Source: Vitis vinifera
Taxonomy: Eukaryota > Streptophyta > Magnoliopsida > Vitales > Vitaceae
Reading direction: 5' to 3'
Assembly: GCF_030704535.1 (NCBI RefSeq)
Contig: NC_081813.1
Location: forward strand, 652,501-716,500
DNA: 64,000 nucleotides
Below, piece after piece: positions 1 through 12,048 of this stretch. The stretch's first letter is position 1. The number at the start of each line of letters is the position of its first letter. Below the pieces are notes generated by a model. The model ran no database searches, was not told the origin of the DNA, and saw only the letters and a list, made by a program, of their open reading frames with translations. The position numbers were made by a program, and so were the translations under genes.

Positions 1-458
1 GCCTTATTCTATTGTAATATCCTACATCCATTAAAAGAAGTTCATGGGACTATATATTTCTTCTTAATTATGTAAATATGTTTTGAAGTTGTGTAAATTT
101 ATTGGGTCCATAGTGGATAATATTTATATAGGGTCCATAATAGATAATATTTATACAGGATGGAATGAGTTGTTATATTTGATATTAAAGCCAATTTTTT
201 ACCTCGGTGGAGCACTCTAGGTTAGCTTTTAGAGTGGCCCTATAATCCTACAAGGACACAATAAGAACATTATGTTTGCATAGGAGGCTGATTGTGGCAT
301 CCCACATCAGCGAGGGGAAGAAGTTTTCAGAATTATATACATAATGAGCTCCTCTTAACTGTATGGGCATGTATTGAAACTACAATGACCCATTGGGTTT
401 AGTGTCATTCCGACATATTTTTCTCAAGCTCGTATTGATTTGAACATACTTCTTTCAG
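1..458. other. Left-edge non-coding stretch, probable intron of the TPR gene
   Basis: No coding frame with family resemblance is seen. The segment near 292-350 (gtggcatcccacatcagcg) resembles the start of some plant LTR or 5S-related TRIM sequences, but no second terminal repeat is visible. It ends in a plausible splice acceptor at 457-458. Confidence 0.4.
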
Positions 459-661
459 GGGCTTCACTACAAAGGCAGGGTAAGTACCGAGACGCCATTA
501 AATACCATTCTACGGTTCTGGAAATCTCTAAGCGGGAAGGGGAGAACTCTGGCAACACAGAAGCTTATGGGGCAATTGCTGATTGTTACACTGAGCTTGG
601 AGATCTTGAGCGGGCTGGGAAATTTTATGACCAGTACATTGCAAGGTTAGAGAAAGATTGA
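459..661 (+). CDS. Terminal TPR exon of a FLU-like tetratricopeptide protein (partial)
   Basis: A single exon opens after a pyrimidine-rich acceptor (ttctttcag, ending at 458) and reads to a TGA at 659-661. Its 66 residues form about one and a half TPR units: a helix beginning LQRQGKYRDAI and a second with AYGAIADCYTELGDLERA, ending YIARLEKD. This tail resembles the C-terminal TPR region of FLU (FLUORESCENT IN BLUE LIGHT), a plastid membrane protein that restrains tetrapyrrole synthesis by binding glutamyl-tRNA reductase. That match is from memory only. No upstream exon is visible in 1-458, so the rest must lie off the left edge, or this is a detached gene fragment. The reading frame is clean, and the ATG at 440 lies in the putative intron and is not a credible start. 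Confidence 0.55.
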
Positions 662-1909
662 TCTGGCTCTTAATTTAGCTGTTGTTCATTAATAATGTAG
701 TGAGGCTGTTGAATTAGTGGTGTTTGCGGATAGCTCGAAGACCAAAGAATGAGGAACGGTTTTTGTATCTCTATATCTCCATGCAATTTGACTTCATTTC
801 TGGAATCATACTAATGATTTTTCAGAGCGACCCTTAAAACCATCCAGTGGGTTCAGTGATATGCTTGCCCAAACAAATGGAACGCTTCTGTACTATCATG
901 CTAAAATGGAGATACTTGAAATTTTTTTCTCTGCAGTTCTTGTCGACCACCATTTACCCCTTTTACCCGGACCCCTTAAAAATAAATAAAATTAAAGGAT
1001 AATTTTACCAGGTTAGGATTGGGAAAGAAAAGAAAACAACAAAATTATCTTCTAATTTCTATTTTTTAGTTGTTAGAATGGATTAGGATTTTAATATTTC
1101 ACTTTAATTTATAAAATAATAATAAAAAAAAAAGTTTATCTTCAAAAATCACGCGACCAGCATCCAATTTTAGCCCACTACCAGCATTCAAGCTTAGCTC
1201 CCGACTAAAAGCAAAAACAGAAAAGCACCCCAAATAGAGGGGTCGAACACAAATGGTATAAATATATGGTACCAAGGATACAGCTGGCCATAAAGTTAAC
1301 CGGTTAAGTGGGAATTAACAGGCCTCTCCACCAGCTCATTACCTCCTCCCTTTGCCCATATCACCTTTTCTTTCTTCAGCCATCTGATTTCACCAGGTAG
1401 TGTTGCTACCATCCCCGTATTGCCATGCACACTAGAATAAATACTGTGGAAAACGCTTTGCCCAATATAATAAAAATTCTATTTAGTGCCAGAAAGTCAA
1501 CAAATCGAACACTCAGCCATGAAAATTCATCGCAAGGCCAAAGTTTTTGCGAGGGAACCAACATAAAAACACACGCGCCCAAGATAAAAAAGCCTAAAGC
1601 AAAAAGGATAGAAAAAGAAACCAGTTATGGAGGGATATCAGATATGTGTAGTATCCAAATGCCAAACTGCCTCTAATAACATAAGCACTCATCATCGCTA
1701 CAGAACAGAAAGAAAACAGAAAAAGGTAGTACATATACGTATCCATACAAATGGCAAGCATATAAAAGGGTGGGTAACAGCCTCACACCACTGGACAAAA
1801 GGAAAAACATCAGAAAGCTTCCTAGAGGTTTAGAAACTCAGAATAAACCCTGCAAATGCAGGAAAATAAAAGTTTTTTTAACATAGGATAATAACTAACT
1901 CTGATTATA
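662..1909. other. Convergent 3' region between the TPR exon and UBP1
   Basis: This contains the 3' UTR of the plus-strand TPR exon at its left side and the 3' UTR of the minus-strand UBP1 gene at its right side. Only short chance reading frames are present (for example 1425-1676). The exact polyadenylation points cannot be read from sequence. Confidence 0.5.
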
Positions 1910-4900
1910 TTACTGGTAATACATGAGCTGCTGAGCAGCAGCAACGTTCTGGAAGCCGCCATCATATATTGCCTGGCTTGCTCCAGCGGCCCCCATTCCC
2001 ATTGCTGCCTGCTTAAGAGGATGCTGCCCCTGAGGGTGCATCAGTGCATGGCCCATCTTGCTCATTGCTAGTTGCCGCTCATAAGCTAGGAGGTCCGTGG
2101 CTGAAAGACCTGGCAGAGGTGCAGCTGCAGGTGGGGGGAGTGGGTTTGAACTTGTTCCTGGTGGAGTTGGCTTGCTACCCCATGAGCACTACAACAGCAT
2201 AAAAGGAAGCATATTCTATGGTCAATCCAACATTAGATCACCAATATTATGGAAAAAAGGTGGATCGATGTATTGCTTTCATCACAGACAAGGGAATTGA
2301 AAATCAAGAAACAATGCTCAGTGATTTCTTGCCCTAATCTGAAAGAAAATTTTGGCATTGAATAATTAAACCACATTCTAAACTGGAATTACGTCAAACG
2401 CTGCATCTGTCAAAAAAAATGTAGAGTACAATTTAAATGCATAATAAAAGAGCTTATGCTCTCAATGGGAAGGTTTTCCAGCCTACCAGAAATATGTTAA
2501 TGAAGGTCAAACTGTGTTAGTTACAGATGTTTGACAATAATTTCCTAACTTGACGAATTGCAATATTAGACTGTTTATTTGGCAATTGAACTTCCACCAC
2601 ATACAACAAAGAACTAAGAGGGGCCATCAGAGCACCAGAATATATAATTCTAGTTCATATGCCTCATTCTAACCCAATGAAATTTGCATAGATGTTACCA
2701 AATTATCACACCATGTCTCAATACTATGACTGTAATAGGAAATAGGTCTTGAACATACAACGACAGATCCTGGCAGATGGGAGATCTAGAACTGCAAAGG
2801 GTAGCTCTATTAATTCAATCTCAACGCTATGGCTGCCTGAAGAAATAATTCTCGAACATACAACGAATCCTGGCAGATGGGAGATCTAGAAATGTAGCAG
2901 TGGGCAGCTCTATTAATTCAACTAGGATATGTACTGCCGGTAATGTGTTTAAGGATTCAAAAAAAGCACATCAAATTTAACCCCACAAAAGAAGCATGAT
3001 TGATGCTTTGCAAACCTGTATAAACTACTTTTAAGGACTTGAACCCACAAACTACCATCTGAGACATACCATGAAGACATAACTGGGCCACTAACATCTG
3101 ACTGCTATTATTCAAGATTGGATAAAAAGGTATGCGTCATCATTCCATTGGAGTAGCACAGTTTGACTAGGAAGGCATAAATCATACCTTGATTGGTTTG
3201 CCACACAGAATTGACTGGGTATTTCCCATCTGAATAGCCAGAGCAGCCTCAGCATGAGTATTGTATCTAACAAAACCAAAGCCCTTATCTCGTTGAACCC
3301 GAACTTCCTCAATTACCCCAGCACCAAAAGTATGAAAGTGACGATGGAGATCAAGCTGTGTCACCTGCATAGCAGATGAACAAAAAGGATTTTCACAAGT
3401 TAATGAGATGCCAAACCAAAGCATAAACAAATAAATAAAGTAAAAAGGGAAAATTTTTGGCGAATTGTTTCCTACCTCTGGAGCAAGATTGCCCACATAA
3501 ACAGTTGTATACTGAGGGTTGTTGTCAGGAGCCTCATTAGTTGCTGTCTCTTTACCATCTTCTGCACAAGGAATGCAACAAACATAAGGTTTCTTATCAC
3601 TATCATAATCTCTAGCATATAATCCAAAGGAGACAATGATTTAGTACAAAAGCATCCTTGAATAGAGTGAGCAAACAAATTTTCAACAGGCAAACATCAA
3701 TAAGATATTTAAGAAAAGGACCTCAGCAAAAATGTATTAAGAAACACCCAAAACTAAAGACAACAAAAAAGGGATAAGCAAAAAAACACGACAAAGAAAA
3801 TACTGCTCAAACTACCTCCAAACAGTTCATAAAAATCTAAATTAAGAACAAAAGTATCACTACTGGACTCATGAACCTTTACAAGACTAAACTCTCTCCC
3901 TTAACTACCAAACGCAAACAATGATCAAGAGATACCAGAAATGCCTACAAGAACACTACCTGTTCCAAAAAAAAAAAAAAAAACACAAAAAGAAAAGAAA
4001 AGAAAAGAAAAGAAAAGAAAATATGCCTTCACTCATAATTTTTACATTAAAAAGTATGGTCTAGTTAAAATGATCCTCAAGGGCAACTACCACCAGTTCT
4101 CAGCATCTAATATAATGTCTTGTATCCAACTCACCTGATGAACCATTGGTCAGCTCTACCACACTCTTGGCATCTGAACTTTGTTTATCATCATTGGAAC
4201 CAGCACCTTTAGTTGCCCAGTTACAACGTATCTGTCGACTCCCAAGCCACTTTCCTGAATGTGTTTAAGTCAGAACACAAATTATCATAAGAAAAGGCGA
4301 TGTAAAGGCAAGCATATGCAACATAATTATCACATGTCAGAATGCCGATGAACTCCAAAGGAAACTTACTCCTTTGCACACCACAACAAATTCTAAATGG
4401 CTACACATCAACGATAAGACTTGAGCACAATGAAAACTTCTAAATGGTGCTTATCACAATTTCATTGTCTCAGATACATCACAAAAAGTGTGACTAGATT
4501 TCTAGAACCCATTTTGGCTTTATCTGACATGAAAATAGGTTGGAGTTAAAAATATGGTGAAGGAGCAGATCTGAAGTAAAACTGCACCATCCTTACCGGT
4601 TATGTCATTGATAGCACTTTGGGCGTCCTGAACAAAAGAAATAAAATATTGTAGAAAATTATTAGAAGAAACAATATCTGTCTGGAAAAAAAAATTGAAA
4701 AATCAAAAGAAAAAAGAACCTGTTGATTGCGGAAAGAAACAAATCCAAACCCTCTTGAACGCCCAGTCTTCTGATCCCACATAACCCTCGCATCTCTAAA
4801 ACCAGCACAAACATAATGTCATCTATTTTCCGACAATGAAAGTAAAAGATAGCTTCATTTAATCATAATAAGGTCTAACTAGTGAGTCCACATTCATAAA

Positions 4901-7900
4901 AATTTAACCCAACAAAGAATCACCCAATTCTGTTTTTCAAAGGAAAAAGGAAAAAAAGGAAAAAAGGAAAAGAAAAAGGACAAAAGAAACAGAAGGATGG
5001 GTAAAGTGAAGCTTACGAACAACTGGGAAAAACAGAAAAGCATGCAAACAATGTAGCATCAGTAACCTCAGGGCTGAGATCACCAACAAAAATGTTGAAG
5101 TGACCTACACAACATCATACAAGAATACAACATCAACAATGATGAATGCCAAAACTCCATAGAATCAGTTTGCAGCATAAGAGTGAAACTTATGCATAGA
5201 ATTAAACTACAGAAACCAACCTGATGTGTCCTCCCTTTGACCACTAGCATATGCCCAATTAACTTTGATAGGCTGCCCAAACCTGCAAATTACAAAATGA
5301 GCAACAGAAACAAATCCCAACATGTAACATAAATAAAAATCAAGGGTTCTTCTTACAGATGCCTTCCGTTTAGAGACAATATAGCCAATGCAGCAGATCT
5401 GCGATCAAAGTAGTGGATGAATCCATAGGATGACTGCACCGAGGAGAATCAATGGAGATGTCAATATGATGATAAACCAGCAAAGTAAGGGATAGAATGC
5501 TAAACTAACATGTGAGAAGTCTAATAACTTTTCCATACAGATCTTCAGCTTAACAGGTACAATCCAAAAATTAACAAGATAGCATAAAGAAGAATATACC
5601 TTTTCCTTTCTAACGAGCTTGCAGCCTTCAACAGGACCAGTACTTGCAAAAACCTCTTGAAGAAGTGGTTCCGATACCTGCGTATGAATGTTCCCAACAT
5701 ACCTGCATTTCCTCAAAGATAAAGAAACTATAAATTCTAGAAAAGAAAAGAACAAAGAAAAGCTTGAGCAAAAAGGAAAATCCCCTTTGAATCCCCAAAA
5801 AAAATATATACATATATATACAGCATACAAATAGACATCCATATAAGTAAACACCATTTAAAAGTGATTTTTTAAAAGCAGGTGTAGGTGTAAAAATAAT
5901 GGGGTAACCAAAGAAATGACGTCAAATTTTGAAGCTGAAAATCTACAAATGGAGAGCTACAAGAATTTCATGGTTAAGAAAAATAAAAGTGCTCTTCTAG
6001 TTGCATGCATGAGAAGCAACAAACATGCAACAAAAAAAACAAAAGAAAAAAAAATGTCCAGACAAACACTCACACACTGCGGCATGTACTTGAATCAAAA
6101 CCAGGAGGCAGATTTCCACTTGGTATTGGCTCTATCTGCAAAATAAAAATGTAAAAAAGAAAAGAAAATAAAAGAAAGAAAAAGAACAAAAATAATATAA
6201 AAAGACAAGCCCCTAAATCATCTACCCACATCAAGAGTAATTTCAACCCAAAAAGGGGGGAAAACACTAATTCTCAGAAGGCATCAATAGCTGACACTTC
6301 CATGTAAAAAAAAAAAAAAAAAACCGTAGATCCAATCTAAACTAGAGTTAGCATAATAATTCTCACATATTGAAACTAACCCTAGATGGAATAAAAGATA
6401 GACAGATATGGGGAGAGAGAAAGAGAGGAGGAGAGAGCCTGAGCACCTTGAGAATTCTATCGTCTTTCCAGTTGACCATTTCTCATCATTTTACTTAAGA
6501 AATTTTCACAAAACTTTTTGACTGATAATTAAAGATGAAGTTGGGGGAAAAGACGGCATGGAATGAAGCCAGAGAATGCTAAAAACAGAACTAGCGTTAG
6601 CAAATGAACTTCAATTTCCCATTCCTGTTTTCCATTGTAGTGCAAGTGGTACTCGCATACAAAGAATAAAAGCAAGTAAGACAAGCAGAGTCTTTTGAAT
6701 TTTGAAGGAAAAAATAATAATAATGAAAATTTCTTCTAAACTTCTGCTGGCCAAGGAAAATATCTACTGTACTTCTCATCATTCTTTTAGGTTCATACAC
6801 CATGGATAAAGGAGGACATTTGACTAACAATGAACTGAATTCTCAATTATAGAAGAAACACTGACTTATTAACTTATGACCTGTACCCGAGATGCTTACT
6901 CCACATCCTTAGTTCAAACTAAAAAGAAGAAAAACCAGCTACTTGGCCATTCAACCATCATAATTCAAGACTTCTTATGGTTGGGTAATTCAAAAGTGAT
7001 AAAAATAATCAATACTAGCAGCCATTTACTCTCTCTTTTTGCCCCAAAGCATTATGTTGATGAAAAAATGACTAAAGCTAATTGGCTACGTTGGTGTGGA
7101 ACAGAAAAATGTTGTGTCACCCCTGAACTACTAAAAGTTGAGTCTGGAAACTATGACATCACCAGAAAGGAGCCACATCAATTGCTTCAAGACACTTTCG
7201 ACCAAACCAAACAAAGCCAAATGACTTTTAAGTCCACTATCAAACATGACTTTTTTGGTGAAGAAAGAGAAATAGCACTTTAAAAATGTTAAACAAGTCC
7301 AAATACACAACCACCAACGAAACTGTAAAAGCTACCTTAATCCTGCTAGACACTAACCACATAAGTGAATTTATGTTCATACTGGAATTGGCAAAATCAG
7401 CTCCTATGAGAAAGATATGACTGATATCATCCAATTGATAGAGCACAAAATAAAGCTTTTTAACACGAAAATGACAACAATAAAAAAAAATATATCCATT
7501 TTCAAACATTAAACCTTCACGACCACCAAAAGGAAGAGAAGCCAAAATAAATTCATCTAAAAAATCCTAGCCATAATAAAAATCAATATTTCGGAAAGCA
7601 AAAAGAGTTCAAAACCGTAACTTTCAAAATTCCCAATCCTCCTCAGATACAAACAGTTCAGGACCCTAGAATATAAAATCCAATCCCCTCCAAAAGCTAG
7701 CAATCCAGACCCCTAGACACAAGCCCCTTAAAGTACAAAAACAATCCACAACCCTAGCCTTTAACAAATCCACAAAAACAGACATCCAACTCCGCAAATC
7801 AAACGAGCCAAATCCAAACATCTAATCGCAAGGACATCGATCACCCAAAAACAAATCCCAGGGAAAAAAATAGAACCAGAAACCAAAAAAGACTCGCACC

Positions 7901-8001
7901 TGAGGAGGAGCCAAGAGGCCGGGGTGGTAGAGCGACTGCTGCTGAAGAAGAGCTTGCTGCATCAAGGCTTGCTGTTGCTGTTTCAGCCTCTGATGCTGCA
8001 T
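1910..8001 (-). CDS. UBP1: UBP1-type oligouridylate-binding protein, three RRMs, 12 coding exons, 420 aa
   Basis: Coding exons in transcript order: 8001-7900, 6135-6074, 5702-5600, 5433-5357, 5282-5221, 5104-5017, 4795-4720, 4627-4597, 4254-4135, 3561-3476, 3364-3188, 2188-1910. Every junction is GT..AG and the exons sum to 1263 nt with no internal stop. The N terminus is Gln-rich (about residues 1-34). Three RRMs follow: RRM1 with RNP2 near 55-60, RRM2 with RNP1 RGFGFVSF at 179-186, and RRM3 with RNP2 near 261-266 and RNP1 KGFGFVRY at 296-303. The tail is Pro/Ala/Gln/Met-rich. This layout is that of plant UBP1/TIA-1-like proteins, which bind U-rich RNA in the nucleus, promote splicing of U-rich introns, stabilise mRNA and enter stress granules. 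RBP45/47 is the main alternative, but the start [11 protein letters not shown] and the tail fit UBP1 better. Exon 8 is only 31 nt. Introns are strongly U-rich on the transcribed strand. Confidence 0.93.
2749..2919. repeat. Imperfect direct duplication (about 70 bp) in UBP1 intron 11
   Basis: Copies at about 2749-2818 and 2852-2919 share the block cctggcagatgggagatcta and the end agctctattaattcaa, with small indels. They lie inside the last intron of UBP1 and do not touch its exons. Confidence 0.8.
3967..4021 (+). repeat. Poly(A) run plus (AAAAG)n in UBP1 intron 9
   Basis: An A-homopolymer is followed by about six aaaag units. On the UBP1 transcript this is a (CUUUU)n / U-rich tract. Confidence 0.85.
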
Positions 8002-8108
8002 TTTCTGGCGAATTTCCTCGAGAAAGTGGCGTTAGGGTTAGGGATTTCGAGCGCGAAAACGAAGGCCCTCGAGAAAATAAGAGAAGAGAGTGCGAAAGAA
8101 AAAAAGAA

Positions 8109-8124
8109 AGAGAGAGAGAGAGAG
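8109..8124 (+). repeat. (GA)n microsatellite in the UBP1 5' leader
   Basis: A run of about eight ag/ga dinucleotides. Read on the UBP1 strand it is a CT tract between the TATA box and the start codon, as is common in plant core promoters and leaders. Confidence 0.75.
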
Positions 8125-8162
8125 GGGCCTCTAAAAAAGAAAAAACACGGGATTCAGAGAAT

Positions 8163-8174
8163 GGTATTTATAGG
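8163..8174 (-). promoter_or_regulatory. TATA box of UBP1
   Basis: On the minus strand this reads cctataaatacc, a near-consensus plant TATA box. Transcription would begin about 30 bp on, near 8135-8140, leaving a 5' UTR of about 135 nt that contains a CT-rich tract (the GA run at 8109-8124 on the plus strand). Confidence 0.6.
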
Positions 8175-8497
8175 CGGTTTTACTAAGTGCATGAACAGTG
8201 GGCCTCGGATTTTTGAGTAGTGATAAGGTAAAATCTGGCTTTTAGCATCGTTTCAGAAATACCCAATTAAAAAATGCCACGTTTACAATATGTACTTATG
8301 AAAAGCTATGATTGGGTAGTTCTATACCTAAGAAAACGTGTCACTTGTTCATTGGTCCTTTGTGCCAAATAGTAACCGCAATTTTCCATTCGTCCTTTTG
8401 GATAGTGGTAGGAACTTGACCCTATCCCAGACTGGGCTAGCCCTATCAAAGGTTGAAGTTTTCTTCTTTTTTTTTTTTTTTTTTTTTTGTATCCTTA

Positions 8498-8748
8498 CAC
8501 TACCTTTGGTTCCCGAAAATATTTTTTAAAAATAAAAAATTATTTTATCATATTTATTTTATTATGGAAAATTAAAATTAAGATTAATTATAAATTTATT
8601 TATCATCAAATTATTTAATTTTAATATAAAAATAAAAAACTAAATAAAATCATTTTAAAAAAATACAAATATTCTTATTAATTTAAATTTTCTTTATATT
8701 TTCATTTTTTCTATTTTTCTTTTACATTTTCTGAAAACCAAAATAACC
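8498..8748. mobile_element. Tourist-like (PIF/Harbinger) MITE upstream of UBP1
   Basis: The left end, cactacctttggttcccg, is imperfectly inverted at the right end, ttctgaaaaccaaaataacc. TTA trinucleotides flank both ends (8495-8497 and 8749-8751), as expected for PIF/Harbinger target duplications. The interior is AT-rich without coding capacity. The right part of this element (from 8712) is repeated at 12515, beyond the virus segment. Confidence 0.55.
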
Positions 8749-9036
8749 TTATAGTATTTCATATGCCATAAATTGTAAATGTATGATCTTTTTCTAATTA
8801 AAAAATAATAATAATAATTTAATAATAATACAATGTTTTCATATTATTATTATGTTTGATTAACCTTTTAGTAGTAAACATTTTTAATTCATGATTATAT
8901 TCCATCTTTATTTTTCTTTTTGTCTTACATGTGCCATAAAAGTTAAGCACTTATTTTTTTTTAATTTCAAAAATAATTATCAAAAAATATTTTTGAATAT
9001 GATTTTTAAAAATAAATTTTAATTATTTTAAAAAAA
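8712..9036 (+). repeat. Left copy of a 325-bp direct repeat flanking the virus segment
   Basis: It matches 12515-12840 almost base for base over about 325 bp (offset about 3803); only a few substitutions and one-base indels are visible. It begins inside the Tourist-like MITE and runs into ordinary AT-rich sequence. It lacks TG..CA ends and no primer-binding site follows, so it is not an LTR. Confidence 0.85.
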
Positions 9037-9142
9037 TTTATACTTGAGAACCGAGTGGTGTTACGAGTTAGAACAGTAACTAATCGCAAATTTAGTCCTG
9101 ACTTAGTTCGGGTTGAATTTCTTGTGAACAGATTGGTCAGCC

Positions 9143-9209
9143 TTTGATAGCGATGTGAAGGGCAGAAGGAACGTAATTTGATAGCGATGTGAAGGGCAGA
9201 AGGAACGTA
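9143..9209 (+). repeat. 34-bp tandem duplication before the virus frames
   Basis: Two adjacent copies share tgatagcgatgtgaagggca and continue to aggaacgtaa, with a period of 34 bp. It lies between the left flanking repeat and the first virus-like frame. Confidence 0.9.
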
Positions 9210-9291
9210 AGTCCCACGTTGATCCGCTTGTGGTGGTCCTTGTTCAGAAAATTATCTGAATTGATTAATGATAAAATTGTGATTATTTTCT

Positions 9292-9840
9292 GTGACAATG
9301 AGTAATATTATGAGGGAATTAAGTAGAATTAATTCTTCCAGATCTCTTAGGTCCCATGATAGTTCTGCATCTGCATTAAATAATTCTGCATATAATTTAG
9401 AAAGTTCTTCATATAAGATAATGAGATTTTCAAATGCATCAACTACATCATCATCTGCATCATTAGCTACATCATCATGGAGTCATCATATGAAATTTAA
9501 TAATTCAAAATTTAATGAAGAATTAAATCAAATAGAAAATCAACTAAAAAATAGTTCAAACTTTGTTCCTAAAATTTCTCTTTTTGAAGAAGAGTCTGAG
9601 TCAAAAAATTTCTCTCATGATAACCCTCCTTTAAACATAAATATCATTAGAAAAATATACATTAAAATAAATCATTTTGTTTTTAAAGTAGAATTAATTA
9701 AAACAAATTAATTTTCTCCTAAAAATACTACAAAAAGAAATTATTTTCAACAACTTCCTCCTCAAGTTAGAAATGCATTAAGAAAACAATATGAAAAATA
9801 TATGCAACAAGTTAAGATGACTATTCATTTTTTCCTTTAG
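9292..9840 (+). pseudogene. Virus-like Ser/Asn-rich region, N-terminal part of the broken polyprotein
   Basis: One frame runs from 9292 to a TAA at 9709-9711, and homologous-looking Lys/Gln-rich sequence continues downstream with further stops (for example near 9838). The product is rich in Ser, Asn and Lys and has no motif that I recognise. Its position upstream of the protease and RT suggests the capsid-side part of the polyprotein; that is inference. The first ATG may not be the original start. Confidence 0.5.
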
Positions 9841-10079
9841 TTTTTCAAATATAGAAAACCCCTTAAAAGAATTGTAACATTAACTTCAAGACAAGCAATA
9901 GAAAATTTTCCACATAATAAAAAATTATTAGATCAACAAATCAAAAATCAAAAAGAGTCAAGTAAAAAATCAAAAGAAGAATCAAATAAAATAAAAATTA
10001 ATCAAGAGCTAAATGAAATTTCAAAACAAGAGTCAAGTGAAACAAAATTTAATAAAATTTTGTTTTCTTCTACCCGTGA

Positions 10080-10622
10080 GAGGTGGAGGAAACAGAAACA
10101 AAAACAAAAACATCAACAGAAACATCAACAACAACAAAGACAGAAAATCCAAATCCAAGAGAAATTAATGAAACATCAAAAGTAGAAAATAAAATAAAAA
10201 AGATAAATGTAATATCTTCAAAAGTAGATAAGCAAATATTTTTTGATGTTGTAAACAAAATTCAAGATGAAGAAATACAAATAAATTATTTACAAAATTT
10301 AAAAAATGTAATTCTCACTAAAAATCCAAATAAAACTCAAGACATCAAACCTAATCAATATTCAATGGATGAAATTTATAATAGATTCAAAAAAATTCAA
10401 AGGCCCATAACTATTAAAGATTTACAAGAAGAAATACAAGAAATAAAAAAGCAAATAAATCAGTTATACCTAGAAAATGAAATAATAAAACAAGAAAATG
10501 AGCAAATAAAACAAGAAAATGAACAAATTAGAAACATAATAAGATATAAACAAGATTTTGCTGAAACCTCTGATAATCAAGATTCAAGAATAATAATACC
10601 TAATAAAATAACTCCTATATAA
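10080..10622 (+). pseudogene. Virus-like coiled-coil region of the broken polyprotein
   Basis: This frame is open from just after a stop at 10077-10079 to a TAA at 10620-10622. The product is Lys/Glu/Thr-rich and ends in a heptad-like stretch with repeated KQENEQI units (about 10490-10540), a convincing coiled coil. The opening codon is GTG, so this is a fragment between stops and not a gene with its own start. It probably belonged to the region just before the protease. Confidence 0.55.
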
Positions 10623-11030
10623 TCATTTATAAATACAATATCAAAAATAGATTTTCAAAGATGGTATACAAATGTAAAACTTATAGTTGAAGATTTTGAA
10701 ATAAAAATAGTAGCATTAATAGACTCGAGAGCTGATATGAATTGTATTCAAGAAGGAATAATTTCTACTAAATATTATGAAAAAACAGGACAAGAAATTT
10801 TTGCTGCAAATAAAGGAAAATTAGAAATAGAATATAAACTTCAAAATGTTCATATATGTTAAGATAATTATTGTTTTAGAACTCAATTTATATTAGTACA
10901 AAATATAAATGAACCTTTAATATTAGGAACTCCTTTTATTACCTTACTCTATCATTTTTAAGTAAATGATGAAGGTGTAAAAACTACAATATTAGGAAAT
11001 ACCATAATTTCTTCCCTTTATATATCCATT
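10623..11030 (+). pseudogene. Degenerate retroviral-type aspartic protease
   Basis: The active-site region is recognisable at about 10713-10740, where the triplet that should be Asp-Thr/Ser-Gly reads DSR (Asp codon at 10722-10724), so the essential glycine is lost. Downstream sequence contains the usual 'LILGTPF' hydrophobic-Gly segment (about 10918-10938). Stops occur near 10861 and 10960. It is non-functional as read. Confidence 0.65.
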
Positions 11031-11039
11031 AACTAAAAA

Positions 11040-12048
11040 AGAAATACATCGAGTTCAAAGTGATTCAATAAATAAGAATATAAATTTAATTCAAAGAAAG
11101 AAAGCTCATATAAATTATCTATCAACAGAAATCCAATATAAAAAAGTAGATGAACAACTTTTAGAATATAAAGTTAAAAAGAAAATAAAAGAGATTCAAG
11201 ATATTTTTCAAAATGAAATTTGTTATGATATTCCTAATGCTTTTTGGTCCAGAAAGAAACATGAGATAAGTTTGCCTTACATTCAAAATTTTGATGAGTC
11301 CAAAATTCCCACTAAGGCTATGCCAATTCAAATGAATGAAAAGCTTTTAGAATATTGTAAACAAGAAATTGATTCATTATTAAAGAAGAAATTAATCAAA
11401 CCCTCAAAATCTCCTTGGAGTTGTGCCGCTTTTTATGTTCAAAATGCTGTTGAGATAGAAAGAGGAGCACCTAGATTAGTCATTAACTATAAACCTTTAA
11501 ATAAAGTATTACAATGGATAAGATACCCTATTCCTAATAAGCAAGATTTACTCAAAAGACTTCATAGTTCTGTCATTTATTCAAGATTTAATATGAAATC
11601 AGGATTCTGACATGTTCAAATAAGGGAAGAAGATAGATACAAAACTGCTTTTATTGTCCCTTTTGGTCATTATGAATGAAATGTCATGCCTTTTGGTCTC
11701 AAAAATGCCCATTCTGAATTTCAAAATATTATGAATGATATTTTCAATCCTCATTTTCAATTCATAATTGTATACATTGATGATGTTTTAGTATTTTTTG
11801 ATTCATTAGAAAAACATTTTGTTCATCTAAAAAAGTTTTTTAATGTCATTAAAGCATATGGAATGGCTTGTTCTGCTCAAAAAATGAAATTATTTCAAAC
11901 AAGAATTAGATTTTTAGGACATGAAATTTTTAAAGGAAAAACAAAACCGATTCAAAGGTCAATAGAATTTGCTGACAAATTTCCTGACGAAATAAAAGAT
12001 AAAAAAACAATTGCAAAGATTTATAGGATGTTTAAATTATGTTTTTGA
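11040..12048 (+). pseudogene. Caulimovirid reverse transcriptase, interrupted
   Basis: RT motifs run in order: the fingers region with RLVINYKPLN (about 11470-11505), the segment ending in MKSGF before a TGA at 11608-11610, a second in-frame stop before 11686, PFGLKNA (about 11689) and the catalytic YIDD box at 11773-11784, with both aspartates present. Near 12010-12030 the frame shifts into the RNase H frame. The catalytic box is preserved but the chain is broken at least three times, so no full-length enzyme can be made. Confidence 0.88.

Noticed and set aside
1-458. Cassandra-type TRIM at the left edge
   Set aside because: A cccacatc-type sequence is present near 300, but no second terminal repeat, 5S-like boxes or primer-binding site could be placed.
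6876-7545. Frames in UBP1 intron 1 on both strands
   Set aside because: They lie in the intron between verified exons 1 and 2, overlap each other and show no family resemblance.
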